A stretch of DNA of 58,140 bases from Bordetella parapertussis (lineage in GTDB: Bacteria; Pseudomonadota; Gammaproteobacteria; Burkholderiales; SG8-41). The position numbers were made by a program, and so were the translations under genes. Shown one piece after another: positions 1-7,882 of the stretch. The DNA is taken from NCBI GenBank assembly GCA_945870465.1, contig CAMBSS010000004.1, positions 1 to 58,140 of the forward strand, written 5' to 3'. The notes beneath the pieces are model-generated. The model had not been told where the DNA came from, did not search any database, and was given only the letters and a program-made list of their open reading frames with translations. Position 1 is the stretch's first letter. Every line of letters begins with the position of its first letter.

Positions 1-1
1 C

Positions 2-196
2 CTCAAAAATATCTACAACTACAGCGGATTCCGCGAATCGAGCAATGCGCAGCTGATCCCGATCCGCCAGCTCGAATATTACAAAGACCGCGTCAAAATC
101 GAGGGCGACGCGAACATGGCGGCCGATGAAAAGCAGAAAAAAATCGCCGAGATCGATCTGAAACTGCTCGAGCTCGACCGCCAGGCTCGGCGCTGA
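2..196 (+). CDS. phnD: Phosphate/phosphonate ABC transporter substrate-binding protein PhnD, C-terminal fragment
   Basis: The window opens inside this gene; 64 codons and the TGA are visible. The reading frame ends in a lysine/glutamate-rich helix (…LELDRQARR), as PhnD-type periplasmic binding proteins do, and includes the stretch [11 protein letters not shown]. PhnD captures phosphonate, phosphite or phosphate in the periplasm and delivers it to the membrane permease. The assignment leans on the phnE gene that starts 25 bases downstream on the same strand, the usual phnCDE order; phnC would lie outside the window. Substrate specificity cannot be judged because the binding pocket is missing. 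Confidence 0.75.
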   Translation, partial: LKNIYNYSGFRESSNAQLIPIRQLEYYKDRVKIEGDANMAADEKQKKIAEIDLKLLELDRQARR

Positions 197-221
197 AGTA
201 GACGGCAGTACGCGCTACCCC

Positions 222-1022
222 ATGACAAACCTTGCGGCCACGGCGACTGGCCCATTTCCGCAACCGCCGAAACGCTCGTTGGCCGGCGCCTTCGCATGGG
301 CCGCGGTCGTCGGCATGCTGGTGTGGTCGTGGCAGGGCGCGGAAATGCGGCCGGGCGATCTGGTAAAGCACGCTGGCAACATGGGCATTTTTGCCCGCGA
401 TTTCTTTCCGCCAGACTTTAAGGACTGGCGCATCTACCTGGACGAAATGCTGATCACGCTGCATATTGCAGTGTGGGGCACGGCGCTCGGCGTTGTTTGC
501 GCAATCCCCTGCGGCCTGCTTGCCGCCTCGAATCTCGTCCCGAAGTGGATCTACCAGCCCGTACGGCGCGTGATGGACGCCTGCCGCGCGATCAACGAGA
601 TGGTCTTCGCGATGCTGTTCATCGTCGCCGTGGGGCTGGGGCCGTTCGCCGGCGTAATGGCGCTGTGGATACATACTACGGGCACGCTCGCCAAGCTATT
701 TTCGGAAGCGGTCGAAGCCATCGATCCCCGTCCGGTCGAAGGTGTGCGCGGCACCGGTGCCCATGTGCTCGAAGAGATTCTGTACGGCGTGATACCCCAG
801 GTGCTCCCGCTGTGGATCTCGTTTTCGCTCTACCGCTTTGAGTCGAACGTGCGATCCGCTTCGGTGGTCGGCATGGTGGGCGCCGGCGGCATCGGCGTGG
901 TGTTGTATGAAGTGATACGCAGCTTTCAATACGCGCAAACGTGTGCGGTCCTGATCATCCTCATCGTGTTCGTCTCGCTCATCGATCTGCTGTCCGCGCG
1001 CATCCGCGCCGCCACCATCTGA
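222..1022 (+). CDS. phnE: Phosphonate/phosphate ABC transporter permease PhnE
   Basis: 266 residues, normal length for PhnE. It has about six hydrophobic segments, with the first at residues 22-38. The cytoplasmic EAA loop that docks the ATPase is at about 161-180 (SEAVEAID, then GVRGTGA), followed by the conserved [11 protein letters not shown] stretch near 215-225. It forms the inner-membrane channel of the PhnCDE importer. Only one permease is present, so it presumably acts as a homodimer. It directly follows phnD and is the last gene of that operon: the next gene is on the opposite strand, ending only 20 bases away. No terminator is obvious in that gap. PhnCDE systems usually belong to the Pho regulon, which fits the pst-pho operon 12 kb downstream. 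Confidence 0.93.
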   Translation: MTNLAATATGPFPQPPKRSLAGAFAWAAVVGMLVWSWQGAEMRPGDLVKHAGNMGIFARDFFPPDFKDWRIYLDEMLITLHIAVWGTALGVVCAIPCGLLAASNLVPKWIYQPVRRVMDACRAINEMVFAMLFIVAVGLGPFAGVMALWIHTTGTLAKLFSEAVEAIDPRPVEGVRGTGAHVLEEILYGVIPQVLPLWISFSLYRFESNVRSASVVGMVGAGGIGVVLYEVIRSFQYAQTCAVLIILIVFVSLIDLLSARIRAATI

Positions 1023-1041
1023 GCGGCCGCCCGGGCGCAGC

Positions 1042-1875
1042 TTAGCGGCGGGGTTTGCTGTCGGTCACCCCGCGCGCCAGCACCGGCGCATGGACAAGCG
1101 CAATGCTCAGCCACACTGCCACGCTGAAGTAGAGCGACATCCACGCGATCTCGTTCTTCCAGACATCCCAGCTATGGGATACGACCCAGCGCCCCGAAAC
1201 GTCGAGCAAACCCTGCGTGATGCTCAGGTAATGGCGTCCGCTCGCCTCGTCCGCGAGCCAGCGCGACCAGTACATGGGCACGTCGATCAGGAACATGAAC
1301 GCCACGTAGGCGATGCCCGCGGCACACCAGGCGGCAAGCAGCGGTCGCAACGACGCGCTGCAGCGCGGCCAGATCCAGAGCAGGCTCATCACCAGCAGGC
1401 CGGCGCTCAGGGCCCAGATCGATTCTTCGACTACGTGGCCAAGATTGGAGGTCGTCAGTACCGAGTACCAGGAGCACATTTCCGCGACCGCGATGAGCGG
1501 AACCATCACCTTCGCCGTGACCCTGCCGACGCCGCTGCCGGTGGCGCGCGAGATATCCCTCAGCAAAAGTGCCCACTGGGCGGCAAAGCACAACTCGGCG
1601 AACGTCGCCACTGAGCGGCCAATGATGACGCTGCACAGCCACGAGTCGAACAGGCACACGCGCCCCACGTCGTAAACCGGCATCACGGAACGAAACGCGC
1701 AGCCGAACACGTAGCCGGCGGAGAGCAGCAGCTGCAGGCGGCGCGAGGCGTACTCCTCGGCAGAGAGGACTGCCCGCCGCCGCCTGAGATATCCGGCCGA
1801 GAGCGACCAGGCGAGGATATTGAGCCCGCCCACGGCGCACAAAAAGAACCACCACCAGAAAACGCCGGCTGACAT
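1042..1875 (-). CDS. Predicted polytopic membrane protein of unknown function
   Basis: 277 residues, starting at an ATG with only a weak ribosome site. I see about seven hydrophobic segments, beginning with a tryptophan-rich one (GVFWWWFFLCAVGG) and ending with a hydrophobic helix before a basic tail (DSKPRR). There are many tryptophans and cysteines but no motif I can name. It lies between phnE, convergent with it, and a divergent glycosyltransferase. Its upstream region on the minus strand carries a Pho-box-like half site with a -10 hexamer that closely resembles the pstS promoter, so phosphate control is plausible. A role in envelope or lipid metabolism is inference from the neighbours only. 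Confidence 0.7.
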   Translation of the reverse strand: MSAGVFWWWFFLCAVGGLNILAWSLSAGYLRRRRAVLSAEEYASRRLQLLLSAGYVFGCAFRSVMPVYDVGRVCLFDSWLCSVIIGRSVATFAELCFAAQWALLLRDISRATGSGVGRVTAKVMVPLIAVAEMCSWYSVLTTSNLGHVVEESIWALSAGLLVMSLLWIWPRCSASLRPLLAAWCAAGIAYVAFMFLIDVPMYWSRWLADEASGRHYLSITQGLLDVSGRWVVSHSWDVWKNEIAWMSLYFSVAVWLSIALVHAPVLARGVTDSKPRR

Positions 1876-1899
1876 GATTCTGCAATACTGCCATGGTAT

Positions 1900-3216
1900 G
1901 TGCTGCCGGCCAACTTATGTGACAGTCACGCTGCGCCGCGTCGCAAAAATGTAACGCCGAATTGTTACAGTCGGTCATCGCCACAACGACAACGCCCCGG
2001 ATTGCGCATACTCTACATATCAGACGTGTATTTTCCCCGCGTAAACGGGGTGTCCACGTCTATCCATACCTTCCGCCACGAATTGCAGGCGATCGGTCAC
2101 GAAGTCATCGTAGTTGCACCTGACTACCCGCAACCTTCAGCAGTCGATGAACAGGGCATCGTGCGCATTGCGTCGCGCAGCATTCCGCTCGACCCCGAGG
2201 ACCGGCTGATGCGCCGCCGTGCGCTGCAGGAGCTGCCGGCACGCCTGGGCACGCGAGCCTTCGATCTGGTACATATCCAGACGCCGTTCATCGCCCACTA
2301 TGCAGGGTTACGGATCGCACGCGAACTCGGCGTGCCATGTGTCGCCACCTATCACACGTTTTTTGAGGAATACCTCTATCACTACGTGCCATTTGCCCCG
2401 CGCGCGCTGATGCGCGGACTCGCCCGCGAATTTTCGCGCCGCCAGGGCAACCAGGTTGACGCGCTGGTCGTGCCGTCACGTGCCATGCTGTCCGCGCTGA
2501 CCGGGTATGGCGTGCTCTCGCCGATGTCGATACTGCCTACCGGGATCCGCATGAAGGAACTCGCGGGTGGCGACGGCGCCGCTTTCCGCCGGCAGCATGG
2601 CATCCCGGCCGACCGGCCGCTCCTCGTGCACATCGGCCGCGTTGCCTTCGAGAAAAATATCGATTTTCTGCTGCGCATGCTGCAATCGGTGCGTGCGCGC
2701 TATCCCGACGTGCTGCTGCTGATTGCCGGCGAAGGGCCGGCGCTGCCGCACCTGAAAAAGCTCGTGCACAGGCTGTCGCTTGATACTAACGTGATGTTCG
2801 TCGGCTATCTCGACCGCGCCAGCGCACTGCTCGACTGCTTTCGCGCCGGCGACATGTTCGTCTTCGCCTCGCGCACCGAAACGCAAGGGCTGGTCCTGCT
2901 CGAAGCGATGGCGCTCGGCGTGCCAGTCGTTGCGATCGCGGAAATGGGCACCATCGATATCCTCGAAGCGGGCAAAGGCGCGTTGATCGCTACACTTGAA
3001 GAGGATGCGTTTGCTGATGCCGTCTGCAAGCTGCTGGCCTCGCCGGCGTTGCGGCGCCAGCTTGCCGTCGAGGGCGTGCAATACGCGGCGGAATGGGACG
3101 CCGCAAAGCAGGCACAACGCCTGGCGGATTTTTACGCGGAAATTTTGGCGATGCGCGCTGTCGCGCCGGCCCGCGAGTCAGGAGCTTACGCTGTCGCCGG
3201 CGACCGTATCGATTGA
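1900..3216 (+). CDS. GT4 glycosyltransferase
   Basis: GT-B fold glycosyltransferase. The N-terminal acceptor half begins LRILYISDVYFPRVNG, with the PRVNG motif shared by lipid-modifying GT4 enzymes. The C-terminal nucleotide-sugar half contains HIGRVAFEKN and the E-x7-E donor-binding motif (ETQGLVLLE). The GTG at 1900 adds 34 residues without family resemblance; homology begins at the TTG at 2002, so the real start is uncertain (404 or 438 residues). The gene converges on, and overlaps by 39 bases, a second GT4 gene. Related enzymes glycosylate diacylglycerol, phosphatidylinositol or sulfoquinovosyl lipids, but the sugar and acceptor cannot be read from sequence. The phosphate-related neighbourhood suggests a starvation-induced glycolipid. 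Confidence 0.85.
   Translation: MLPANLCDSHAAPRRKNVTPNCYSRSSPQRQRPGLRILYISDVYFPRVNGVSTSIHTFRHELQAIGHEVIVVAPDYPQPSAVDEQGIVRIASRSIPLDPEDRLMRRRALQELPARLGTRAFDLVHIQTPFIAHYAGLRIARELGVPCVATYHTFFEEYLYHYVPFAPRALMRGLAREFSRRQGNQVDALVVPSRAMLSALTGYGVLSPMSILPTGIRMKELAGGDGAAFRRQHGIPADRPLLVHIGRVAFEKNIDFLLRMLQSVRARYPDVLLLIAGEGPALPHLKKLVHRLSLDTNVMFVGYLDRASALLDCFRAGDMFVFASRTETQGLVLLEAMALGVPVVAIAEMGTIDILEAGKGALIATLEEDAFADAVCKLLASPALRRQLAVEGVQYAAEWDAAKQAQRLADFYAEILAMRAVAPARESGAYAVAGDRID
1947..1970 (-). promoter_or_regulatory. Candidate Pho-type promoter for the membrane protein gene
   Basis: Reading the minus strand, CTGTAAC (1970-1964) is followed after exactly 10 bases by TACATT (1952-1947), a possible -10 hexamer. 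The pstS promoter in this window has CTGTAAC, 10 bases, TATCAT, and the spacers are nearly identical (both contain CGGCGTT). The upstream second repeat expected of a full Pho box is poor here, so this is a candidate only. It lies inside the extended GTG-start version of the divergent glycosyltransferase. Confidence 0.35.
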
Positions 3217-4380
3217 TGCCGCGTACGGCGGCTGCGCCCGCGCGTTCGCCACCGCGAGCAACAGCGTTTCGAATTCCCCGACGACACGGCTCCAGGCGAG
3301 CTTTTCTGCGATATGGCGGGCACGCGCGCCGAACTCGCGTACCTGCTGGAGGTCAGCCGCGAGAGCCACGGCCTGGTGCACGAAATCCGTAGTGTTGTCG
3401 TAGCGCGCGAGCAGTCCACTGCGGCCGTGAATGATGTGTTCCGCCGCCGCCGCGTAATCATACGCAACGACGGCGAGGCCGCTTGCCATCGCTTCCACAG
3501 TCACGTTGCCGAAGGTTTCGGTCAGGCTGGGAAACAGAAACACGTCGCCCGAAGCATAGTGCGCGGCCAGATCATCACCTGTCCGCATGCCGGCAAAATG
3601 GGCGTCCGGGCAGCCCGCGCACAGACTGTCACGCGCCGGACCGTCGCCGACGAATACCAGTTTCGCGCGCGGCTCAACGCGGCGAATCCGTTCAAAAGCG
3701 TCAATCACCGGTTCAAGATTCTTTTCCGGCGCGAGGCGGCCGACGTGCAATATGACAAGGTCCTCCGGCGCAACACCCCAACTCGCGCGCAGGGATGCAT
3801 CGCGCCGCGCCGGGCTGAACAACTGTGTGTCTACACCGCGCGAGACTACGCGCAGATTACGAAAACCCATCACCGCCAGCTCGCCGCGCATCGCGTTGGT
3901 AGGCACCATCGTCATCAGCGTGCGGTTGTGAAACTTGCGCAAGTAGGCCGCGATCGGTTTTTGCAGCCAGCCGACGCCGTAATGCCGGCTGTAGGCATGA
4001 AAATTGGTGCGGAAATCGGAGCTCACCGGCAGCTTCAACTTGATCGCCGCCTGCAGCGCAGACCAGCCGAGCGGCCCCTCGGTCACGATATGAACAATGT
4101 CCGGGCGATGGTGTGACCACATGCGGATCAGCGCCTGCCGCGCAGGCAGCCCCATCTTCAGGCTCGGGTAGCGCGGAATCGGCAAGCCGCGCATGAGCAC
4201 TTCGTGAAAGCCCGCCTCGCCGCCAGCCTGATCGGCGGAATTCTGGCGTGGCCGCACCAGCTGGATTTCATGATTGCGCAGCCGCAACCCCTCGACAAAA
4301 CGCGCAGCGGTATTCGCTACGCCGTTCACTTCGGGCGGATAAGTCTCTGAAACAAATGCAACGCGCAGGGCTTTTTTCAT
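3178..4380 (-). CDS. GT4 glycosyltransferase (SqdX/MgtA/PimB-like)
   Basis: 400 residues from the ATG of MKKALRVAFVSETYPPEVNG; the open frame runs 42 codons further upstream without family resemblance. PPEVNGVA near the N-terminus, HVGRLAPEKN in the middle and the E-x7-E motif ETFGNVTVE near the C-terminus are classic GT4 features. The PEVNG signature is shared with glycosyltransferases that act on membrane lipids (SqdX, MgtA, PimB types). It faces the other GT4 gene tail to tail with overlapping 3' ends, an arrangement that makes joint function likely. The promoter side carries CTGTCAC and CTGTCAT half sites. I infer a role in glycolipid synthesis under phosphate limitation; a polysaccharide role is the alternative. 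Confidence 0.87.
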   Translation of the reverse strand: MKKALRVAFVSETYPPEVNGVANTAARFVEGLRLRNHEIQLVRPRQNSADQAGGEAGFHEVLMRGLPIPRYPSLKMGLPARQALIRMWSHHRPDIVHIVTEGPLGWSALQAAIKLKLPVSSDFRTNFHAYSRHYGVGWLQKPIAAYLRKFHNRTLMTMVPTNAMRGELAVMGFRNLRVVSRGVDTQLFSPARRDASLRASWGVAPEDLVILHVGRLAPEKNLEPVIDAFERIRRVEPRAKLVFVGDGPARDSLCAGCPDAHFAGMRTGDDLAAHYASGDVFLFPSLTETFGNVTVEAMASGLAVVAYDYAAAAEHIIHGRSGLLARYDNTTDFVHQAVALAADLQQVREFGARARHIAEKLAWSRVVGEFETLLLAVANARAQPPYAASIDTVAGDSVSS

Positions 4381-4452
4381 CACCGGTAGTCGTTCCAGTA
4401 CGATGCCTTCGCTTTCCATGTGCGCAGCATGACTGGCAATCGAGAAACTATC

Positions 4453-4482
4453 ATGACAGTTCCGCGCATGATTGTGTGACAG
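4453..4482 (-). promoter_or_regulatory. Pho-box-like half sites upstream of the minus-strand GT4 gene
   Basis: On the minus strand CTGTCAC (4482-4476) and a perfect CTGTCAT (4459-4453) lie 23 bases apart, about two Pho-box periods of 11, pointing toward the glycosyltransferase start 73 bases away. The intermediate repeat is weak and the register is off by one base, so PhoB binding is only suggested. Confidence 0.35.
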
Positions 4483-4499
4483 TGTGGCCGCGGCGTCGG

Positions 4500-4528
4500 C
4501 TGTCACGATAATGTAAAGCGCGCGTAAA
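4500..4528 (+). promoter_or_regulatory. Candidate Pho box upstream of the Mpo1-like gene
   Basis: CTGTCAC at 4500, ATGTAAA at 4511 and GCGTAAA at 4522 are spaced exactly 11 bases apart, the geometry of PhoB direct repeats (consensus CTGTCAT every 11 bases). The first repeat matches six of seven positions; the others are degenerate. The target start codon is at 4599. Confidence 0.42.
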
Positions 4529-4598
4529 CAAATCGCAGCATTTAAAGCGCAACATGCGCTCAGAAGTTCATTCTTCGAATGCCGGCAAAGGAGATGTG

Positions 4599-5204
4599 AT
4601 GAAAAATTTTCTGGCGGCGCTGAAAACCCAGCGCTGGGACGACCATCGCTATTATCACCACAGTCGTATCAACCAGACGCTGCATCTCGTCAGCGCGTTG
4701 AGCTTTCTCACTGCTTATGTGCTCATCTTCACCGACCCGGCCGCGGCTGCGCTGATCGGCTGGCTGGCCGCCATGGTCAGCCGCCAGATCGGCCATTTCT
4801 TCTTCGAGCCCAAGGACTACGATGAAGTTAACCAGGCCACCCACGAGTACAAGGAAGCCATCAAGGTCGGCTACAACCTGAGGCGCAAAGTCGTGCTGTT
4901 AAGCATTTGGGGATTGTCGCCGGTCGTACTGTACTTCGATCCAACGCTGTTTGGCATCTTTGTCGCCAACGACGGCGTGACCTTCGTGCAGAAAATGGGG
5001 ATCGTATGGCTGACTATCGGCGTCGGCGGCTTATTGTTCCGCACCTTCCATCTATTTTATCTGAAGGACGCGCAAACCGGTCTCGTTTGGCTGACCAAGA
5101 TACTGACGGACCCGTTTCACGATCTGAAGCTCTATTACAAGTCTCCCCTCTACCTGTTGCGCGGCGAGTTGATCGATCCGGCGCTGCATAAGCAGCACGC
5201 CTGA
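4599..5204 (+). CDS. Mpo1/DUF962-like membrane protein
   Basis: 201 residues from the ATG preceded by a strong ribosome site (AAAGGAG, 5-base gap); an upstream ATG at 4554 lacks one. Residues 11-75 contain RYYHHSRINQTLH, two hydrophobic segments and RQIGHFFFEP. That is the layout of the Mpo1/DUF962 family (YHHNP-N--H … GH-FE), whose yeast member is an Fe-dependent dioxygenase in alpha-oxidation of 2-hydroxy fatty acids. Two more hydrophobic segments follow, and the C-terminal half is longer than in short DUF962 proteins. The histidines that could bind iron are present. Family membership is my inference from the motif pattern, not from a search. Neighbours (two glycosyltransferases, a phosphatidylserine decarboxylase) favour a lipid role. 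Confidence 0.68.
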   Translation: MKNFLAALKTQRWDDHRYYHHSRINQTLHLVSALSFLTAYVLIFTDPAAAALIGWLAAMVSRQIGHFFFEPKDYDEVNQATHEYKEAIKVGYNLRRKVVLLSIWGLSPVVLYFDPTLFGIFVANDGVTFVQKMGIVWLTIGVGGLLFRTFHLFYLKDAQTGLVWLTKILTDPFHDLKLYYKSPLYLLRGELIDPALHKQHA

Positions 5205-5227
5205 TTCTGCTCAACGTGCTGCAATTT

Positions 5228-5256
5228 GGCCCCGCGCATGCGCGGGGCCTTTTTTT
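5228..5256. terminator. Intrinsic terminator between convergent genes
   Basis: A perfect GC-rich palindrome (GGCCCCGCGC … GCGCGGGGCC) at 5228-5249 is followed by seven T on the plus strand. It ends the Mpo1-like gene and sits against the stop codon of the convergent aminotransferase. Confidence 0.9.
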
Positions 5257-6913
5257 AGCGGGGCCGCAACCTCTGCAAAATCAGTTCGCGCAAAATGCCG
5301 CGTTTGATCTTCTTGTCGGTAAGCGCGGCATCCGCCCACCACCAACCGTCCTGCTGCATGGCCTGTGCCGCCGCCACGAAACGGTCGCATACCGCTTCGA
5401 AATCGGCGTCGGCGTAATTCAAACTGAAAATGAGCCGGCCGGTGCCGACCCAGCTCAACGCCAGGCCCTCGGCGCGCAAATAGTATTGCAGCATCCAGTT
5501 ATAACGCGACGGGCGCGTGTAGTACACGGTCCAAATCGACGACAGGTTGGCTACCTGCACCGGCAGCCCCGCGAGTATCAGGCGCAAATTGAGCCGCCGC
5601 GCGCGGCCGTTCCAATGCTCGTCGAGGTTCGAGTAGAGCGCGCGCACCGCGGGCGTTTCGAGCCGTTCGAGGAAGACCTGCATGGCGCCCATCACGTAGG
5701 GGTGCGAATTGAACGTGCCGCGCGCGAAGCATATATCGGCGGGGCGATCGTCACGAAAGCGCTTCATCAGGTCGGCGCGCCCGCACACTACGCCGACCGG
5801 CAGTCCGCCGCCGAGTGTTTTGCCATAGGTCACCATGTCGGCACGCACGCCGAAATATTCCTGGGCGCCGCCGGGTGCTATGCGAAAGCCGACGAACACT
5901 TCGTCGAATATCAGCACGATCCCGCGCTCGCTGCAAACTGCGCGCAATTCTTTCAACCATGCGGTGTAGCCCTCGCGGTCGAAGTGCGCGCGCCGCGCGC
6001 TGTCGACCAGCGACGAGTCGCCCGGCGCGTTTGCGTTCGGATGCAGCGCCTGCAGCGGATTGACGAGCACGCACGCAATGTCGCGCCGCCGGCGCAGCAC
6101 GCGCAGAGAATCTGCGTGCATATCTTTCAGCGTATAGGTTTCGCGCTCGGTCACCGGATTGCCGACGCCCGGCTGCACGTCTCCCCACCAGCCGTGATAC
6201 GCGCCGCAAAAACGCACCAGGTGAGAGCGGCGCGTGTGGTAGCGCGCCAGGCGCACCGCCTGCATCACAGCCTCGGTTCCCGACATGTGAAAAGACACTT
6301 CGTCGAGGCCGGAGATTTCGCGCAGCCGCCGCGCATTGTATGCGACCGCCGGGTGGTAGCTGCCGAGCACCGGCCCGAGCGCGCGGGCACGCGCCGCACC
6401 TTCGTCAATGCAGGACTTGTAAAAATCATGGCCGAACACGTTGACGCCGTACGATCCGGTCAGATCAAAGAACCGGTTACCGTCGAGATCGGTGACCATC
6501 AGGCCGTCAGACGACTGCAGAAACGAACCGCCTTTCAGATGCTCGCGCACATGGCGGCTGAACTGAAACGGCACGCGGTAGGCTGCCGTGAACTGCAGAT
6601 CGGCAATGCACTCTGCCGCCTGCGCGGTCAGCGCCGCGGTTGTAGCGTAGCGCTCGCGGTACAACTCTGCGAGCCGCATAAACGCGGCCCGTCGCCGCGC
6701 CGCGATTTCGACCGGTGCGCCATCGCAGTTGAAAAAACGCGCCTCGTCGTACTCGTAATAGGGCGCCAGCGCCGCGATCCGGCGCGCCATGCGCGCATGG
6801 CCCGACAGCGACGGGTATTTGGCTTTCGACAACTCGAGACGCGTCTTGAGCTTCGGCAGAGCCACGGCCGCCGCTACCGCACCCAGCGCGTACATGATCA
6901 GGGCTTCGTCCAT
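5255..6913 (-). CDS. Class III PLP-dependent aminotransferase with N-terminal extension
   Basis: 552 residues; start ATG follows AAAGGA with a 5-base gap. The catalytic half is a class III aminotransferase or glutamate-1-semialdehyde aminomutase type: SGTEAVMQAVRLAR near 211, AYHGWWGD near 238, the PLP-ring aspartate in IFDEVFVGFR (D337), and the Schiff-base lysine K365 in TYGKTLGGGLP. The first 115 residues precede the usual fold and begin with a hydrophobic stretch (residues 5-20) that could anchor the enzyme in the membrane. Ordinary HemL is about 430 residues, so this is not housekeeping HemL. It is divergently paired, across 44 bases, with phosphatidylserine decarboxylase. An amino-group transfer in lipid or headgroup metabolism is inference; the substrate is unknown. 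Confidence 0.85.
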   Translation of the reverse strand: MDEALIMYALGAVAAAVALPKLKTRLELSKAKYPSLSGHARMARRIAALAPYYEYDEARFFNCDGAPVEIAARRRAAFMRLAELYRERYATTAALTAQAAECIADLQFTAAYRVPFQFSRHVREHLKGGSFLQSSDGLMVTDLDGNRFFDLTGSYGVNVFGHDFYKSCIDEGAARARALGPVLGSYHPAVAYNARRLREISGLDEVSFHMSGTEAVMQAVRLARYHTRRSHLVRFCGAYHGWWGDVQPGVGNPVTERETYTLKDMHADSLRVLRRRRDIACVLVNPLQALHPNANAPGDSSLVDSARRAHFDREGYTAWLKELRAVCSERGIVLIFDEVFVGFRIAPGGAQEYFGVRADMVTYGKTLGGGLPVGVVCGRADLMKRFRDDRPADICFARGTFNSHPYVMGAMQVFLERLETPAVRALYSNLDEHWNGRARRLNLRLILAGLPVQVANLSSIWTVYYTRPSRYNWMLQYYLRAEGLALSWVGTGRLIFSLNYADADFEAVCDRFVAAAQAMQQDGWWWADAALTDKKIKRGILRELILQRLRPR

Positions 6914-6957
6914 AGGTATCCTTTATCCATCATTTACCTGATACAGTTTACAAACTG

Positions 6958-7824
6958 ATGACCGTCCGCTCGCAACTTGCAAGGCTGTTCCAGCAGGAGG
7001 ACATCAACTTCCTGCTCACCAACCGCATTCCGCGCCAGGCACTGACGCGGTTCATGGGCTGGTTCAGCCAAATCGAGCAGCCACTGGTACGCGACCTGTC
7101 GATTGGCTTTTGGCGCCTGATCTCCGATCTTGATCTCGGCGAAGCCAGGAAATCGCGTTTTACCAGCCTGCACGACTGTTTCATTCGCGAGCTAAAGAAT
7201 GGCGCGCGTCCGATCAACGCGGATCCCGCCCTGCTCACGAGCCCCTGCGATGCGATCATCGGCGCATGCGGACGGGTGGAAGGCACGCAACTAATCCAGG
7301 CCAAAGGCCATCCGTACACGCTGCCCGAACTGCTTTTTGATCCGGATTTGGTGAAGCTCTATCGCGACGGTTGCTACGTCACGCTGCGGCTCACTTCCAC
7401 CATGTATCACCGCTTTCACGCCCCGCACGACTGCCGGGTCGAGCAGGTAACCTATATTTCAGGCGATACGTGGAACGTCAATGCGATCGCGCTCAAACGC
7501 GTTGAAAAGCTGTTCTGCAAAAATGAGCGGGCGCTGATTCGCACCCGCCTGGCAGCAACTGGCCACGTTGTCACGCTGGTGCCGGTTGCGGCGGTGCTGG
7601 TCGCCAGCATCCGGCTGCACTTTCTGAACGTTCTGCTGCACCTCAAATATCGCGGACCCAATGTCATGCCGTGTGACGCGCGTTTGCGCAAGGGCGAAGA
7701 GATGGGCTGGTTCCAGCATGGATCGACGATTATTGTATTCGCACCAGACGGCTTCACCTTGTGCGCAAACGTGGCGCCGGGCGCGGTCATCCGCATGGGA
7801 CAGCCGCTACTGCGGCTGCCGTGA
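6958..7824 (+). CDS. psd: Phosphatidylserine decarboxylase (E. coli type)
   Basis: 288 residues. It converts phosphatidylserine to phosphatidylethanolamine at the inner membrane after self-cleavage creates a pyruvoyl group. The protease triad is visible: D98 in SPCDAI, H154 in YHRFHAP, and S256 in the cleavage motif HGST (commonly LGST), which would give a beta chain of 255 and an alpha chain of 33 residues. This is the E. coli-like long form. Many betaproteobacteria keep a shorter form beside pssA and ilvC, so this may be a second, specialised copy; only the full genome can show that. It is divergent from a class III aminotransferase and lies next to the pho operon. Confidence 0.92.
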   Translation: MTVRSQLARLFQQEDINFLLTNRIPRQALTRFMGWFSQIEQPLVRDLSIGFWRLISDLDLGEARKSRFTSLHDCFIRELKNGARPINADPALLTSPCDAIIGACGRVEGTQLIQAKGHPYTLPELLFDPDLVKLYRDGCYVTLRLTSTMYHRFHAPHDCRVEQVTYISGDTWNVNAIALKRVEKLFCKNERALIRTRLAATGHVVTLVPVAAVLVASIRLHFLNVLLHLKYRGPNVMPCDARLRKGEEMGWFQHGSTIIVFAPDGFTLCANVAPGAVIRMGQPLLRLP

Positions 7825-7882
7825 ATGCGCATCTGTTTGACGCTTGCGCTGCCGTGCTCCGCGGCGATCGCAGGCTTCGGCG

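Noticed and set aside
5216..6958. 580-codon open frame on the plus strand
   Set aside because: It is antisense to the aminotransferase, rich in arginine, histidine and alanine without any fold pattern; an effect of GC-biased third positions.
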